Source: Lachnoclostridium sp. UBA3775
Lineage (GTDB): Bacteria; Bacillota; Clostridia; Lachnospirales; Lachnospiraceae
Length of the DNA: 25,757 bases
Assembly (NCBI GenBank): GCA_002369525.1
Contig: DFFN01000170.1
Coordinates: 1-25,757 of the forward strand
Direction of reading: 5' to 3'
Of this stretch, positions 15,887-22,572 are shown in pieces; position 1 is the stretch's first letter; the number at the start of each line of letters is the position of its first letter. A program made the translations under genes and the position numbers. A model generated the notes under the pieces. That model was not told the DNA's origin. It did not search any database and was given only the letters and a program-made list of their open reading frames with translations.

Positions 15887-16777
15887 GTGGACAAAAACAA
15901 AAACAGGACAACAGAGCCTCAGATAAAGAAAAAGAGCAATATCACACGTATGGTGCTTTGCGCTCTTGCCGGCCTTATTATGGCCGTAAACATAAAAACC
16001 TTCGTTCACACCGGCGGTCTGCTGCCAGGAGGTTTTTCCGGCGTGACACTTTTGATACAGGAGATTTTCGAGAAATACCTGCATTTCAGCATTCCTTACG
16101 CGCCCGTCTATATTGCGTTAAACGCATTTCCGATCGTGCTCGGTTTCATGAAGATAGGCAGGAAGTTTACTTCGTTTTCATGCATCACCATTGCGGTGGT
16201 TGCCTTGTTTACGGATTTCATTCCCAGCCTTAACATTACCCAGGACATCCTTCTTATCGCCGTATTCGGAGGCCTGATAAACGGTTTTGCCGTTTCGCTC
16301 TGCCTGCTTGCAGGAGCCACCAGCGGCGGTACCGATTTCATATCGATTTATATTTCGGAAAAATACAGGGTGGATGCATGGAACTACATCCTTATGTTCA
16401 ATGCCTGCATCCTGCTCCTCGCCGGACTGATGTTCAGCTGGGACAGGGCTCTGTATTCGATAATCTTTCAGTATGTTTCAACCCAGATAATCAATACAAG
16501 CTACAAACGATATAAGAAAAACACGCTTTTCATAGTCACTGAAAAACCGGATGAGATAGCCGAGATCATCAACAGCATTACGCTGCACGGGGCAACCGCG
16601 ATGAAGGCAACCGGAATGTATAAGCACAGCGAAAAGACCATGCTTTATTCCGTTGTCGGCAGCGATGAGATCAAAGCCGTCACCGATGCGATCGCAAAGG
16701 TGGATCCGGAGGCATTTGTAAATGCCCTGAGGACTGATTACATCAGGGGCAGATATTACATGAGACCGAATGACTGA
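15887..16777 (+). CDS. YitT-family membrane protein
   Basis: This is a 296-residue integral membrane protein of the YitT family, of uncertain transport role. The N-terminal half has about five hydrophobic helices with signature segments TGGLLPGGFSGVTLLI and LLAGATSGGTDFISIYISEKY. The C-terminal ~80 residues form a soluble DUF2179-type domain (LFIVTEKPDEIAEIINS, AMKATGMYKHSEKTMLYSVV). I prefer GTG 15887 because AGGAGA lies 6 bases upstream. The in-frame ATG at 15866 has no ribosome site and would place that AGGAGA inside the gene. The next gene follows after 11 bases. Confidence 0.9.
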   Translation: MDKNKNRTTEPQIKKKSNITRMVLCALAGLIMAVNIKTFVHTGGLLPGGFSGVTLLIQEIFEKYLHFSIPYAPVYIALNAFPIVLGFMKIGRKFTSFSCITIAVVALFTDFIPSLNITQDILLIAVFGGLINGFAVSLCLLAGATSGGTDFISIYISEKYRVDAWNYILMFNACILLLAGLMFSWDRALYSIIFQYVSTQIINTSYKRYKKNTLFIVTEKPDEIAEIINSITLHGATAMKATGMYKHSEKTMLYSVVGSDEIKAVTDAIAKVDPEAFVNALRTDYIRGRYYMRPND

Positions 16778-16788
16778 AAGGAGGAAAT

Positions 16789-17619
16789 ATGCCGATACTG
16801 GGTGCATTTGCTGTTCCGCATCCTCCGCTCATAATCCCGGAGATCGGACAGGGCAGGGAGGAGCAGATCAGAGAAACTTCTGAAAGCTACACTAAAGTGG
16901 CTGCAAAAATAGCAAAGCTTGAGCCGGACACCATCATAATAACAAGCCCGCATGCAACAATGTATGCGGATTACTTCCACATTTCGCCGGGAGCAAGCAC
17001 GATAGGCTCCTTTGCGGCATTTTCTGCTCCGTCGGTCAGCTTTTATGAGAAATATGACGAGGAGCTTGCCGAAAAGATAACGCTGCTTTCGGCTATGGGC
17101 GGCTTTCCGGCCGGGACCGCCGGGGAGAAGAACAGGCAGCTCGATCACGGAACCATGGTTCCGCTTTATTTCATACGCAAGGTTTACAAGAAGGGCAAAA
17201 TACTTAGGATAGGTCTTTCCGGCCTTTCGCTTTCGGATCATTACCGCTTCGGAAAGTTCATCAAAAAGGCGGTGGAGGATCTTGGACGCAGGGCTGTTTT
17301 TGTCGCAAGCGGGGATCTGTCGCATAAGCTTAAGGATTACGGCCCCTATGGTTTTGCCGGAGAAGGACCCGAATATGACGAGCGGGTAATGGACGCGCTT
17401 GGCAGGAGCGCTTTTACGGAGCTTCTTGATTTTGACGAGGAGTTTCTTTCGGCGGCAGCGGAATGCGGCCACCGCTCATTTGTGATAATGGCGGGCGCTC
17501 TTGACGGAATGAATGTAAAAGCAAAAGTGTATTCCCACCAGGATATCACGGGAGTGGGCTATGGAATATGCAGGTTTTATCCTGCAAAAAAGGAAGAACA
17601 GGAAGAAAAAAATGGATGA
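16789..17619 (+). CDS. Memo-like / class III extradiol dioxygenase-like protein (AmmeMemoRadiSam B type)
   Basis: This 276-residue protein belongs to the Memo / LigB-like fold. Candidate metal-site and loop segments are AVPHPPLIIPEIG (His11), IITSPHATMYADYFHIS, RQLDHGTMVPLYF and VASGDLSHKLKDYGPYG. In bacteria this family is paired or fused with AMMECR1 and usually with a radical SAM protein, together called the AmmeMemoRadiSam system, whose chemistry is unsettled. Here the AMMECR1 gene overlaps its 3' end by 8 bases. The ATG follows AAAGGAGGAAAT. The protein is soluble with no signal peptide. Confidence 0.88.
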   Translation: MPILGAFAVPHPPLIIPEIGQGREEQIRETSESYTKVAAKIAKLEPDTIIITSPHATMYADYFHISPGASTIGSFAAFSAPSVSFYEKYDEELAEKITLLSAMGGFPAGTAGEKNRQLDHGTMVPLYFIRKVYKKGKILRIGLSGLSLSDHYRFGKFIKKAVEDLGRRAVFVASGDLSHKLKDYGPYGFAGEGPEYDERVMDALGRSAFTELLDFDEEFLSAAAECGHRSFVIMAGALDGMNVKAKVYSHQDITGVGYGICRFYPAKKEEQEEKNG

Positions 17620-18124
17620 ATATGTGAAACTTGCAAAATATACCGTTGAGGAATATGTAAGGACAAAAAAAAGACCGGCTCTGCCCGCAGACACCCCGGG
17701 GGAACTGCTTGAAAAAAGAGCGGGGGTGTTTGTTTCGATACATAAAAAGAACGGAGAACTGCGGGGCTGCATCGGAACCATAGCACCGTGGGAGAAAAAT
17801 ATTGCAGAGGAAATTGTGAGCAATGCGATCTCGGCATCCACAAGGGATCCGAGATTTGACGCTGTAAGCGCGGATGAGCTTGACAGCCTTGAAATTAATG
17901 TCGATGTGCTGAATGAGCCGGAGGATATATCATCGGCTGACGAGCTTGATGTAAAGCGTTACGGCGTGATTGTAAGCTGCGGTACAAGAAGAGGTCTTTT
18001 ACTGCCCGACCTTGACGGAGTCGATACGGCCGGGCAGCAGATTTCGATCGCAATGAGAAAGGGCGGGATCTACCCGGGTGAGGACTTTAAGCTGCAAAGG
18101 TTTGAGGTGGTGCGACACAGGTGA
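17612..18124 (+). CDS. AMMECR1-domain protein (AmmeMemoRadiSam A type)
   Basis: This 170-residue protein carries the AMMECR1 signature LRGCIGTI at residues 50-57, preceded by AGVFVSIHKKNGE and followed by STRDPRFDAVSADEL and GLLLPDLDGVDTAGQQISIA. All are typical of the domain. I start it at ATG 17612, overlapping the Memo-like stop by 8 bases behind GGAAGAAAAA; an in-frame ATG at 17561 would add a basic, low-complexity extension. In relatives the two domains are often fused. The last 38 bases overlap the 3' end of the minus-strand XRE gene. No radical SAM partner is present downstream. Confidence 0.92.
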   Translation: MDEYVKLAKYTVEEYVRTKKRPALPADTPGELLEKRAGVFVSIHKKNGELRGCIGTIAPWEKNIAEEIVSNAISASTRDPRFDAVSADELDSLEINVDVLNEPEDISSADELDVKRYGVIVSCGTRRGLLLPDLDGVDTAGQQISIAMRKGGIYPGEDFKLQRFEVVRHR

Positions 18125-18344
18125 TATCGCTTATTTTGTCCACCCCGTAAAGTTCGAGCAGGGCTAATAGAGTGTCGGCCTGAGGAAGGGAATCGCCTCT
18201 TTCCCACTTGTATACAGCCTGAAGGGAACCGAGCATCAGATAGTCCCTGACCTGTTCAACGCTTAACCCTTTATTGATTCGGAAAAGTTTCAGGTTTCTG
18301 CCTATGATGCGGAAATCATATTCGGGTCGTTGTGATTTTATCAT
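18087..18344 (-). CDS. XRE-family helix-turn-helix regulator (85 residues)
   Basis: This small DNA-binding protein has a Cro/CI-type HTH at about residues 12-68: IIGRNLKLFRINKGLSVEQV, then the recognition-helix region LMLGSLQAVYKWERGDSLP and DTLLALLELYGV. There is no ligand domain. It diverges from the response-regulator gene, and an inverted repeat sits in its promoter region, suggesting autoregulation and possible control of the two-component genes. Its 3' end runs 38 bases into the opposite-strand AMMECR1 gene. Confidence 0.88.
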   Translation of the reverse strand: MIKSQRPEYDFRIIGRNLKLFRINKGLSVEQVRDYLMLGSLQAVYKWERGDSLPQADTLLALLELYGVDKISDITCVAPPQTFAA

Positions 18345-18388
18345 GATACGGTCCTCGCTTTCTTTGTTATTGTGTTAATTATATACCA

Positions 18389-18411
18389 CGTGCAAAAACA
18401 TTTTTTACACG
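18389..18411. promoter_or_regulatory. Inverted-repeat operator candidate between XRE gene and response regulator
   Basis: The arms CGTGCAAAAA (18389-18398) and TTTTTACACG (18402-18411) match at 9 of 10 positions around CAT. It lies 45-67 bases ahead of the XRE start and just upstream of the opposing -35 at 18419, a natural place for a regulator of both genes. Confidence 0.55.
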
Positions 18412-18418
18412 TTTTTGA

Positions 18419-18447
18419 TTGACACTAAGGTCCTGCTTTGTTATAGT
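18419..18447 (+). promoter_or_regulatory. Consensus promoter of the two-component operon
   Basis: A perfect -35 TTGACA (18419-18424) and TATAGT (18442-18447) have a 17-base spacer. The predicted start is near 18454, at the edge of a second palindrome. This is one of the strongest promoters in the window, so repression rather than activation would be expected. Confidence 0.78.
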
Positions 18448-18453
18448 TTAATC

Positions 18454-18464
18454 GTGCATTGCAC
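18454..18464. promoter_or_regulatory. Second palindrome at the predicted transcription start
   Basis: GTGCA-T-TGCAC is a perfect inverted repeat at about +1 to +11. It is preceded by C, so it shares the half-site CGTGCA with the upstream repeat at 18389. The same dimer could bind both. Confidence 0.48.
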
Positions 18465-18490
18465 ATTAAGGTAAAGGATAAATCCGGAAC

Positions 18491-19189
18491 ATGAAATATG
18501 ATTGTCTGATAATTGATGATGAAAAAACTCTCGCCGATAATACCTGCGAGTACTTTAACATGTTTGATGTTAAGACCAAAGCAGTCTATTCGGTGGGCGA
18601 GGCACTTGATTTCTTCAAAAACGGCACTGCTTCCTGCGTGCTTCTCGATATCAATCTTTCCGACGGCAGCGGCTTTACGCTTTGTAAGACCATAAGGGAG
18701 ACCATGAATATCCCGATTTTATTCATTTCTGCAAGAAATACCGACGACGACAAGATAATCGCCCTTAATATCGGAGGCGATGACTATATTGAAAAGCCCT
18801 ACTCACTCGGAGTTCTGCTTGCAAAGGTAAAGGTGGTGCTTAAACGCTATGTGAGCGCCGGCTTTACAGGACAGTCAGAGGAGAGCGGCAAGGCCTATGA
18901 TGACGGGCATCTGCGTCTTGACGATAAGAACAAAAAAGTTTTTGTCGACAATGAGCCCAAAAAGCTTACAAGCCTTGAATACAGGCTTTTAAAGTATCTC
19001 AGTGACAATCATGACCGCCTGGTCACCAAAAACGAACTGTTTGACAATGTCTGGAACGATAAGTTCACAGGTGACGGCACGCTGAATGTGCACATCAGAA
19101 AAATACGTGAGGAAATAGAGGAAGACCCTGCAAATCCTTCCTATATCGTGACTGTGTGGAAGGAAGGCTACAGGTTTAATTCAAGATGA
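18491..19189 (+). CDS. Response regulator, OmpR family
   Basis: This 232-residue regulator has a receiver domain (1-120) and a winged-helix DNA-binding domain (about 135-232). The acidic pair is Asp9/Asp10, the phosphorylation site is Asp53 in LLDINLSDGSG, the switch residue is Ser80 in FISAR and the conserved lysine is Lys102 in EKPYS. The effector domain shows LTSLEYRLLKYLSDNHDRLV and the wing end VTVWKEGYRFN. It overlaps the kinase gene by four bases (ATGA). The direct repeats at 21617-21665 ahead of the exporter are a plausible target. Confidence 0.95.
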   Translation: MKYDCLIIDDEKTLADNTCEYFNMFDVKTKAVYSVGEALDFFKNGTASCVLLDINLSDGSGFTLCKTIRETMNIPILFISARNTDDDKIIALNIGGDDYIEKPYSLGVLLAKVKVVLKRYVSAGFTGQSEESGKAYDDGHLRLDDKNKKVFVDNEPKKLTSLEYRLLKYLSDNHDRLVTKNELFDNVWNDKFTGDGTLNVHIRKIREEIEEDPANPSYIVTVWKEGYRFNSR

Positions 19190-20439
19190 GCAAAAAAGCC
19201 TTTTACATCACTATCATAATTTCATTTGTTATCGAGCTTTTGCTTGCTGTACTGTTAATAGGAAAGATTGAAAATGCCGGGCAGGATCCGGTTAGGATTA
19301 ATGACTGCCTGAAGGATGTGGCAAACAACTTTGGGGACGAAGAAAAATATCCCGAAGACTTAAGCTATGCAATACTTGATAATGACGGCAATCCGGTGTA
19401 TAAAAGCGGCGATGGTGTTTCGCAGTCACAAAACGAGGCCGTCAAAAACGGGGATATCATGCTTGACATAAAGAAGGACGGCGAACTTCTCGGCAAGCTG
19501 GTCCTCAAAAATACCATGAGGGATGAGATAAACAAATATAAGAAGAGGCTGTTTACATCTGTTGCCGTTATTTCGGCGATACAGCTGTTGATATTGCTTT
19601 CCTGCTTTATTTATCTCAGGAAAACAGTGATAAAACCCTTTGAAAAAATGAATTCCTTTGCTGCGAGGATTGCACAGGGAAATCTTGATACTCCTTTGGA
19701 GCTTGACAGAAAGCATATTTTCGGAAGCTTTACCGAAGCCTTTGATCTGATGAGGTCGGAGCTCAGGAAAGCCAGGGCGGCAGAGAAAAAGGCAAATGAT
19801 GATAAAAAGGAGATGGTTGCCAAGCTTTCCCATGATATAAAAACTCCGGTAGCTTCCATAAAGTCAACCTCTGAGCTTGGCTATGAGCTTGCCGGATCCG
19901 AGAAAATAAAGGAAAAGTTCAACCAGATAAACATAAAATCCGATCAGGTGACGACTCTTGTATCAAATCTTTTCAATTCGAGCATAAACGATATTTCGGA
20001 AATCGAGGTCAACCCGTTTTCACAGCCGTCATCGCTTGTGAAAGAGCTGATACAGAATGCGGATTACAGAAACCGTGCATCCTCATTTGAAATACCGGAG
20101 TGCAGAGTATATATCGACAGGCTGCGTCTGCTACAGGCCTTCGATAATATTTTTATGAACTCCTATAAGTACGGCGACACGGACATTGACGTAAAAGCCT
20201 TTACGGAGCAGGACAGCCTGGTCATATTTATCGCGGATCACGGTCCGGGAGTAAGCGATGCGGAACTCCCGCTTCTTAAGGAAAAATATAAAAGAGGAAA
20301 CAATACGGAAGGAAAGGACGGAGCGGGACTCGGTCTTTACCTGACAAATTATTATATTGAAAAAATGAACGGCAGGCTTGAGCTTATGAATCTTGAGCCG
20401 GGCTTTGGAGTTAAGATATATCTGAGAATCAGTGAATAA
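19186..20439 (+). CDS. Membrane sensor histidine kinase
   Basis: This 417-residue kinase has a first membrane helix at 6-27, an extracytoplasmic sensor of about 95 residues, a second helix at 122-144 and a HAMP-like linker (about 145-200). The dimerisation/phospho-acceptor helix is KLSHDIKTPVASIKS (His216). The ATPase domain has the N-box DNIFMNSYKYGD, the G1 box ADHGPG (Asp351) and the G2 box GAGLGLYLT. The external loop is much larger than in BceS-type kinases, which have almost none, so it probably senses a signal itself. It is co-translated with the response regulator. Confidence 0.95.
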   Translation: MSKKAFYITIIISFVIELLLAVLLIGKIENAGQDPVRINDCLKDVANNFGDEEKYPEDLSYAILDNDGNPVYKSGDGVSQSQNEAVKNGDIMLDIKKDGELLGKLVLKNTMRDEINKYKKRLFTSVAVISAIQLLILLSCFIYLRKTVIKPFEKMNSFAARIAQGNLDTPLELDRKHIFGSFTEAFDLMRSELRKARAAEKKANDDKKEMVAKLSHDIKTPVASIKSTSELGYELAGSEKIKEKFNQINIKSDQVTTLVSNLFNSSINDISEIEVNPFSQPSSLVKELIQNADYRNRASSFEIPECRVYIDRLRLLQAFDNIFMNSYKYGDTDIDVKAFTEQDSLVIFIADHGPGVSDAELPLLKEKYKRGNNTEGKDGAGLGLYLTNYYIEKMNGRLELMNLEPGFGVKIYLRISE

Positions 20440-20463
20440 GAAAACATAAAGGAGGAATTTAAC

Positions 20464-20746
20464 ATGGTCAGCCGCAACAACACGAAAACCCTGCGGGACC
20501 TTATCGTCAGGGCGGGAGATGACTTTGAAAACAGCATTTCTACCGCTATGAAAAGGACGACCAGATTTATGAAAAGGGATATGGCACCTTTGTAATGGAT
20601 CGACAGTCAATGAAATGGCGCTTAACGCAGATATCAGGTCAGACAAGCTGACCGAGGGCGATTTTGAAGCCCTGCTCTCACGGCTTAACGAGGAGTACGG
20701 AAAAACCCTGACTCCTAAATATTTACATTTGAAAGGAGAAGCATAA
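20464..20746 (+). pseudogene. Frameshifted gene remnant, N-terminus like AMP-dependent acyl-CoA synthetases
   Basis: A strong ribosome site (AAAGGAGGAATTTAAC) leads to ATG 20464, and a 43-codon frame stops at 20595. Protein-like sequence continues across three frames. Frame one starts MVSRNNTKTLRDLIVRAGDD. The next frame (from about 20540) reads FYRYEKDDQIYEKGYGTFVM. A third (from about 20597 to TAA 20744-20746) contains MALNADIRSDKLTEGDFEAL and ends near KYLHLKGEA. Restoring one T in the ATTTC near 20538-20542 joins the first two. The joined start resembles the N-terminus of AMP-binding acyl-CoA ligases; the last part is unidentified, so an internal deletion is likely. This accounts for the 309 bases between the kinase and the next gene. 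Confidence 0.6.
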
Positions 20747-20748
20747 CT

Positions 20749-21540
20749 ATGGATGTGATCGGAAAATGGAAGCTGGTGTCGCTTAAAGGAATGGATTTTG
20801 CCACCTTTGAGCAGGTATGGAGAAGCAACGAGGAGCTTCTTGCCGCGGATGATGACGATATGTATAAGATGATGGCGGATGCCATGTTTGAATTTAAGGA
20901 TGGCGGTATCCTGTCGGTCTGCAGTAAGGTTGCTGTTCCCGAAGGAACTCCCGAATCCGAGATAGAGGCTGCGATAGCTGCAGGCGAAGTGATCAGGGCT
21001 GACGGTGCTTTGTGGACTGTCCGCGACCTTGCCTGGAAGGAGGAAAACGGAGAAATCCTTGTTGACAGCGGTGAAAGAGGAGAGGTTTTCGGAGAGGCGA
21101 TCGATCCATGGAAGAAGCTTGAAATTGCCGGCAACACCCTCATAATCTCCGATGAGTACCAGGTCGTAAGGGAGGGAGAGCTTCCCTCTGAGGTTAAGAA
21201 GACCGTTAAAGAAATTAAAACCGCAAGTCCCGAGACTCAGGCCGCAGCCGGAATTTATAAGGGCCTTTATACCAAGTTTGTGGGGGACGGTGATGATGCA
21301 AAGAATACCGACGAAGCCTTCAGACTTGAGCTTGCTCCCGACGGTACGGGCATGTCCTTCCGCGATGATCTTGAAATCAAGGTTCCCGACTGGAGCGTTG
21401 AGGACGGAAAGGTTAAGCTCACCGAGAAATTCCTCGGAACAATTGATTATACCGGTACGCTTGACGGCAACAGGCTTTCACTTTTTAACGGTGAACCCGA
21501 AAGCCCGCTGACCTGTCAGTATGTATTTGAAAAAGAATGA
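20749..21540 (+). CDS. Two-module beta-rich (lipocalin-like) hypothetical protein
   Basis: This 263-residue acidic protein has no signal peptide or membrane helix. It looks like two related beta-rich modules. The first (about 1-140) starts IGKWKLVSLKG and includes FEFKDGGIL and LEIAGNTLIISDEY. The second (about 165-263) starts AAGIYKGLYTKFVG and includes LELAPDGTGMSF and GTLDGNRLSLFN. The G-x-W/Y start and the late 'G-N-x-L' strand recur in both, as in lipocalin-like domains, but I cannot name a family. AAAGGAG precedes the ATG at 20749. It is the last gene before a terminator, downstream of the two-component pair. Confidence 0.82.
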   Translation: MDVIGKWKLVSLKGMDFATFEQVWRSNEELLAADDDDMYKMMADAMFEFKDGGILSVCSKVAVPEGTPESEIEAAIAAGEVIRADGALWTVRDLAWKEENGEILVDSGERGEVFGEAIDPWKKLEIAGNTLIISDEYQVVREGELPSEVKKTVKEIKTASPETQAAAGIYKGLYTKFVGDGDDAKNTDEAFRLELAPDGTGMSFRDDLEIKVPDWSVEDGKVKLTEKFLGTIDYTGTLDGNRLSLFNGEPESPLTCQYVFEKE

Positions 21541-21565
21541 CAAGTCCCGGCAGGACCTTTTTAAA

Positions 21566-21591
21566 GGGAGGCAGAAAGCCTCCCTTTTTTT
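21566..21591 (+). terminator. Intrinsic terminator closing the two-component operon
   Basis: GGGAGGC (21566-21572) and GCCTCCC (21578-21584) pair perfectly around AGAAA. The stem can extend by A-T pairs, and seven Ts follow (21585-21591). Confidence 0.92.
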
Positions 21592-21616
21592 GTGCCCGTT
21601 TTGCGAAAAATAACGA

Positions 21617-21665
21617 TTTAAGGAATATTTAAGGGTTTGGTAAGGGTTACTTAAAGCCATTTAAG
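21617..21665 (+). promoter_or_regulatory. Five direct repeats with about 11-base period, OmpR-type regulator array
   Basis: Cores TAAGG, TAAGG, TAAGG, TAAAG and TAAGA begin at 21619, 21630, 21641, 21652 and 21662, giving steps of 11, 11, 11 and 10. The first two have the full form TTTAAGG. OmpR/PhoB-family regulators bind head-to-tail repeats one helical turn apart. The array covers the place where a -35 would sit for the -10 at 21677, so it should activate the ABC exporter operon. Confidence 0.68.
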
Positions 21666-21673
21666 AAAAATCC

Positions 21674-21682
21674 TGCTATTAT
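21674..21682 (+). promoter_or_regulatory. Extended -10 element of the ABC exporter promoter
   Basis: TGC directly before TATTAT (21677-21682) forms an extended -10. The bases 17 upstream (AAAGCC) are not a -35 consensus, consistent with an activator-dependent promoter. The leader to the ATG at 21746 would be about 57 bases. Confidence 0.5.
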
Positions 21683-21745
21683 TGTGTCAGAACAAAGGAA
21701 ATGCGGCACAGGGACCGCAAAAAGCATTTAAAGAAAGAGGATAAT

Positions 21746-22501
21746 ATGAAAACAATAATCGAAACAAAGAAACTGTGCAAAAGCTTCTCGCACGGCGGAA
21801 GACAGACTCACGTTTTGAAAAATGTGGACCTTCAGATATATGAGGGTGACTTTACTGTCATCATGGGAGCCTCGGGAGCCGGCAAGTCAACGCTTCTTTA
21901 CGCACTCTCCGGCATGGACAAGCCCACACTCGGCGAGATAGATTTTAACGGGACAGAGATAACGAAGAAAAGCGTAGATGAGCTTTCGCTTTTCAGAAGA
22001 ACAAACTGCGGCTTCGTTTTCCAGCAGGTTTATCTTGTGGATTCGATGAGCGTGCTTGACAATGTGCTGGCGGCGGGCCTTTTGGTTAACAAAAATAAAA
22101 AAGAAGTTATCGGGAAAGCGAAGGAAATCCTTAAGTCGGTAGATATAGATGAGGAAATGTGGGATAAGTTCCCGACCCAGATCTCCGGAGGAGAGGCCCA
22201 GAGAGTCGGAATCGCAAGGGCGCTTATCAATGCACCGAAAATCGTTTTTGCGGATGAGCCCACCGGAGCGCTTAATTCGCAGACAGGAAAGGATGTGCTT
22301 AACGCACTGACGGCTTTTAACGAAAAAGGACAGTCGATAGTGATGGTAACACATGATATCGTGAGCGCAAGACGCGGCAACCGTATTCTCTATGTTAAAG
22401 ACGGTGAGATCGCCGGAATCTGCGAGCTGGGTAAATATGTTTCGATGGATCCGGAAAGACACAGAAAGCTTAACGACTTCCTGGCCGGAATGGGATGGTA
22501 A
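21746..22501 (+). CDS. ABC transporter ATP-binding protein (MacB/LolD/FtsE-like)
   Basis: This 251-residue ATPase energises the FtsX-type permease encoded next. Walker A is GASGAGKST (41-49), the Q-loop is VFQQ (about 91-94), the signature is SGGEAQRVGIARAL (147-160), Walker B is IVFADEPTGAL and the switch histidine is His203 in VTHD. I start at ATG 21746 behind AAAGAGG; an in-frame ATG at 21701 lacks a ribosome site and adds a short basic stretch. A 71-base gap with a hairpin repeat separates it from the permease, unusual for paired subunits. It belongs to the antimicrobial-peptide/lipoprotein exporter class. Confidence 0.95.
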   Translation: MKTIIETKKLCKSFSHGGRQTHVLKNVDLQIYEGDFTVIMGASGAGKSTLLYALSGMDKPTLGEIDFNGTEITKKSVDELSLFRRTNCGFVFQQVYLVDSMSVLDNVLAAGLLVNKNKKEVIGKAKEILKSVDIDEEMWDKFPTQISGGEAQRVGIARALINAPKIVFADEPTGALNSQTGKDVLNALTAFNEKGQSIVMVTHDIVSARRGNRILYVKDGEIAGICELGKYVSMDPERHRKLNDFLAGMGW

Positions 22502-22505
22502 GATT

Positions 22506-22545
22506 CCTTACGACACGGCGACGTTTTCGCGTAGCGAAAATGTTG
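22506..22545 (+). repeat. Hairpin repeat, copy A (between ATPase and permease genes)
   Basis: This 40-base element matches 25717-25756 at 38 of 40 positions. Its core is a hairpin: CGACGTTTTCGC (22519-22530) pairs with GCGAAAATGTTG (22534-22545), 12 pairs with two G-U, loop GTA. The repeat starts 5 bases after the ATPase stop, so the hairpin lies in the operon mRNA and could alter the ATPase:permease ratio. Confidence 0.75.
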
Positions 22546-22572
22546 TTATATCTATGAAAGAGGACAAATATT

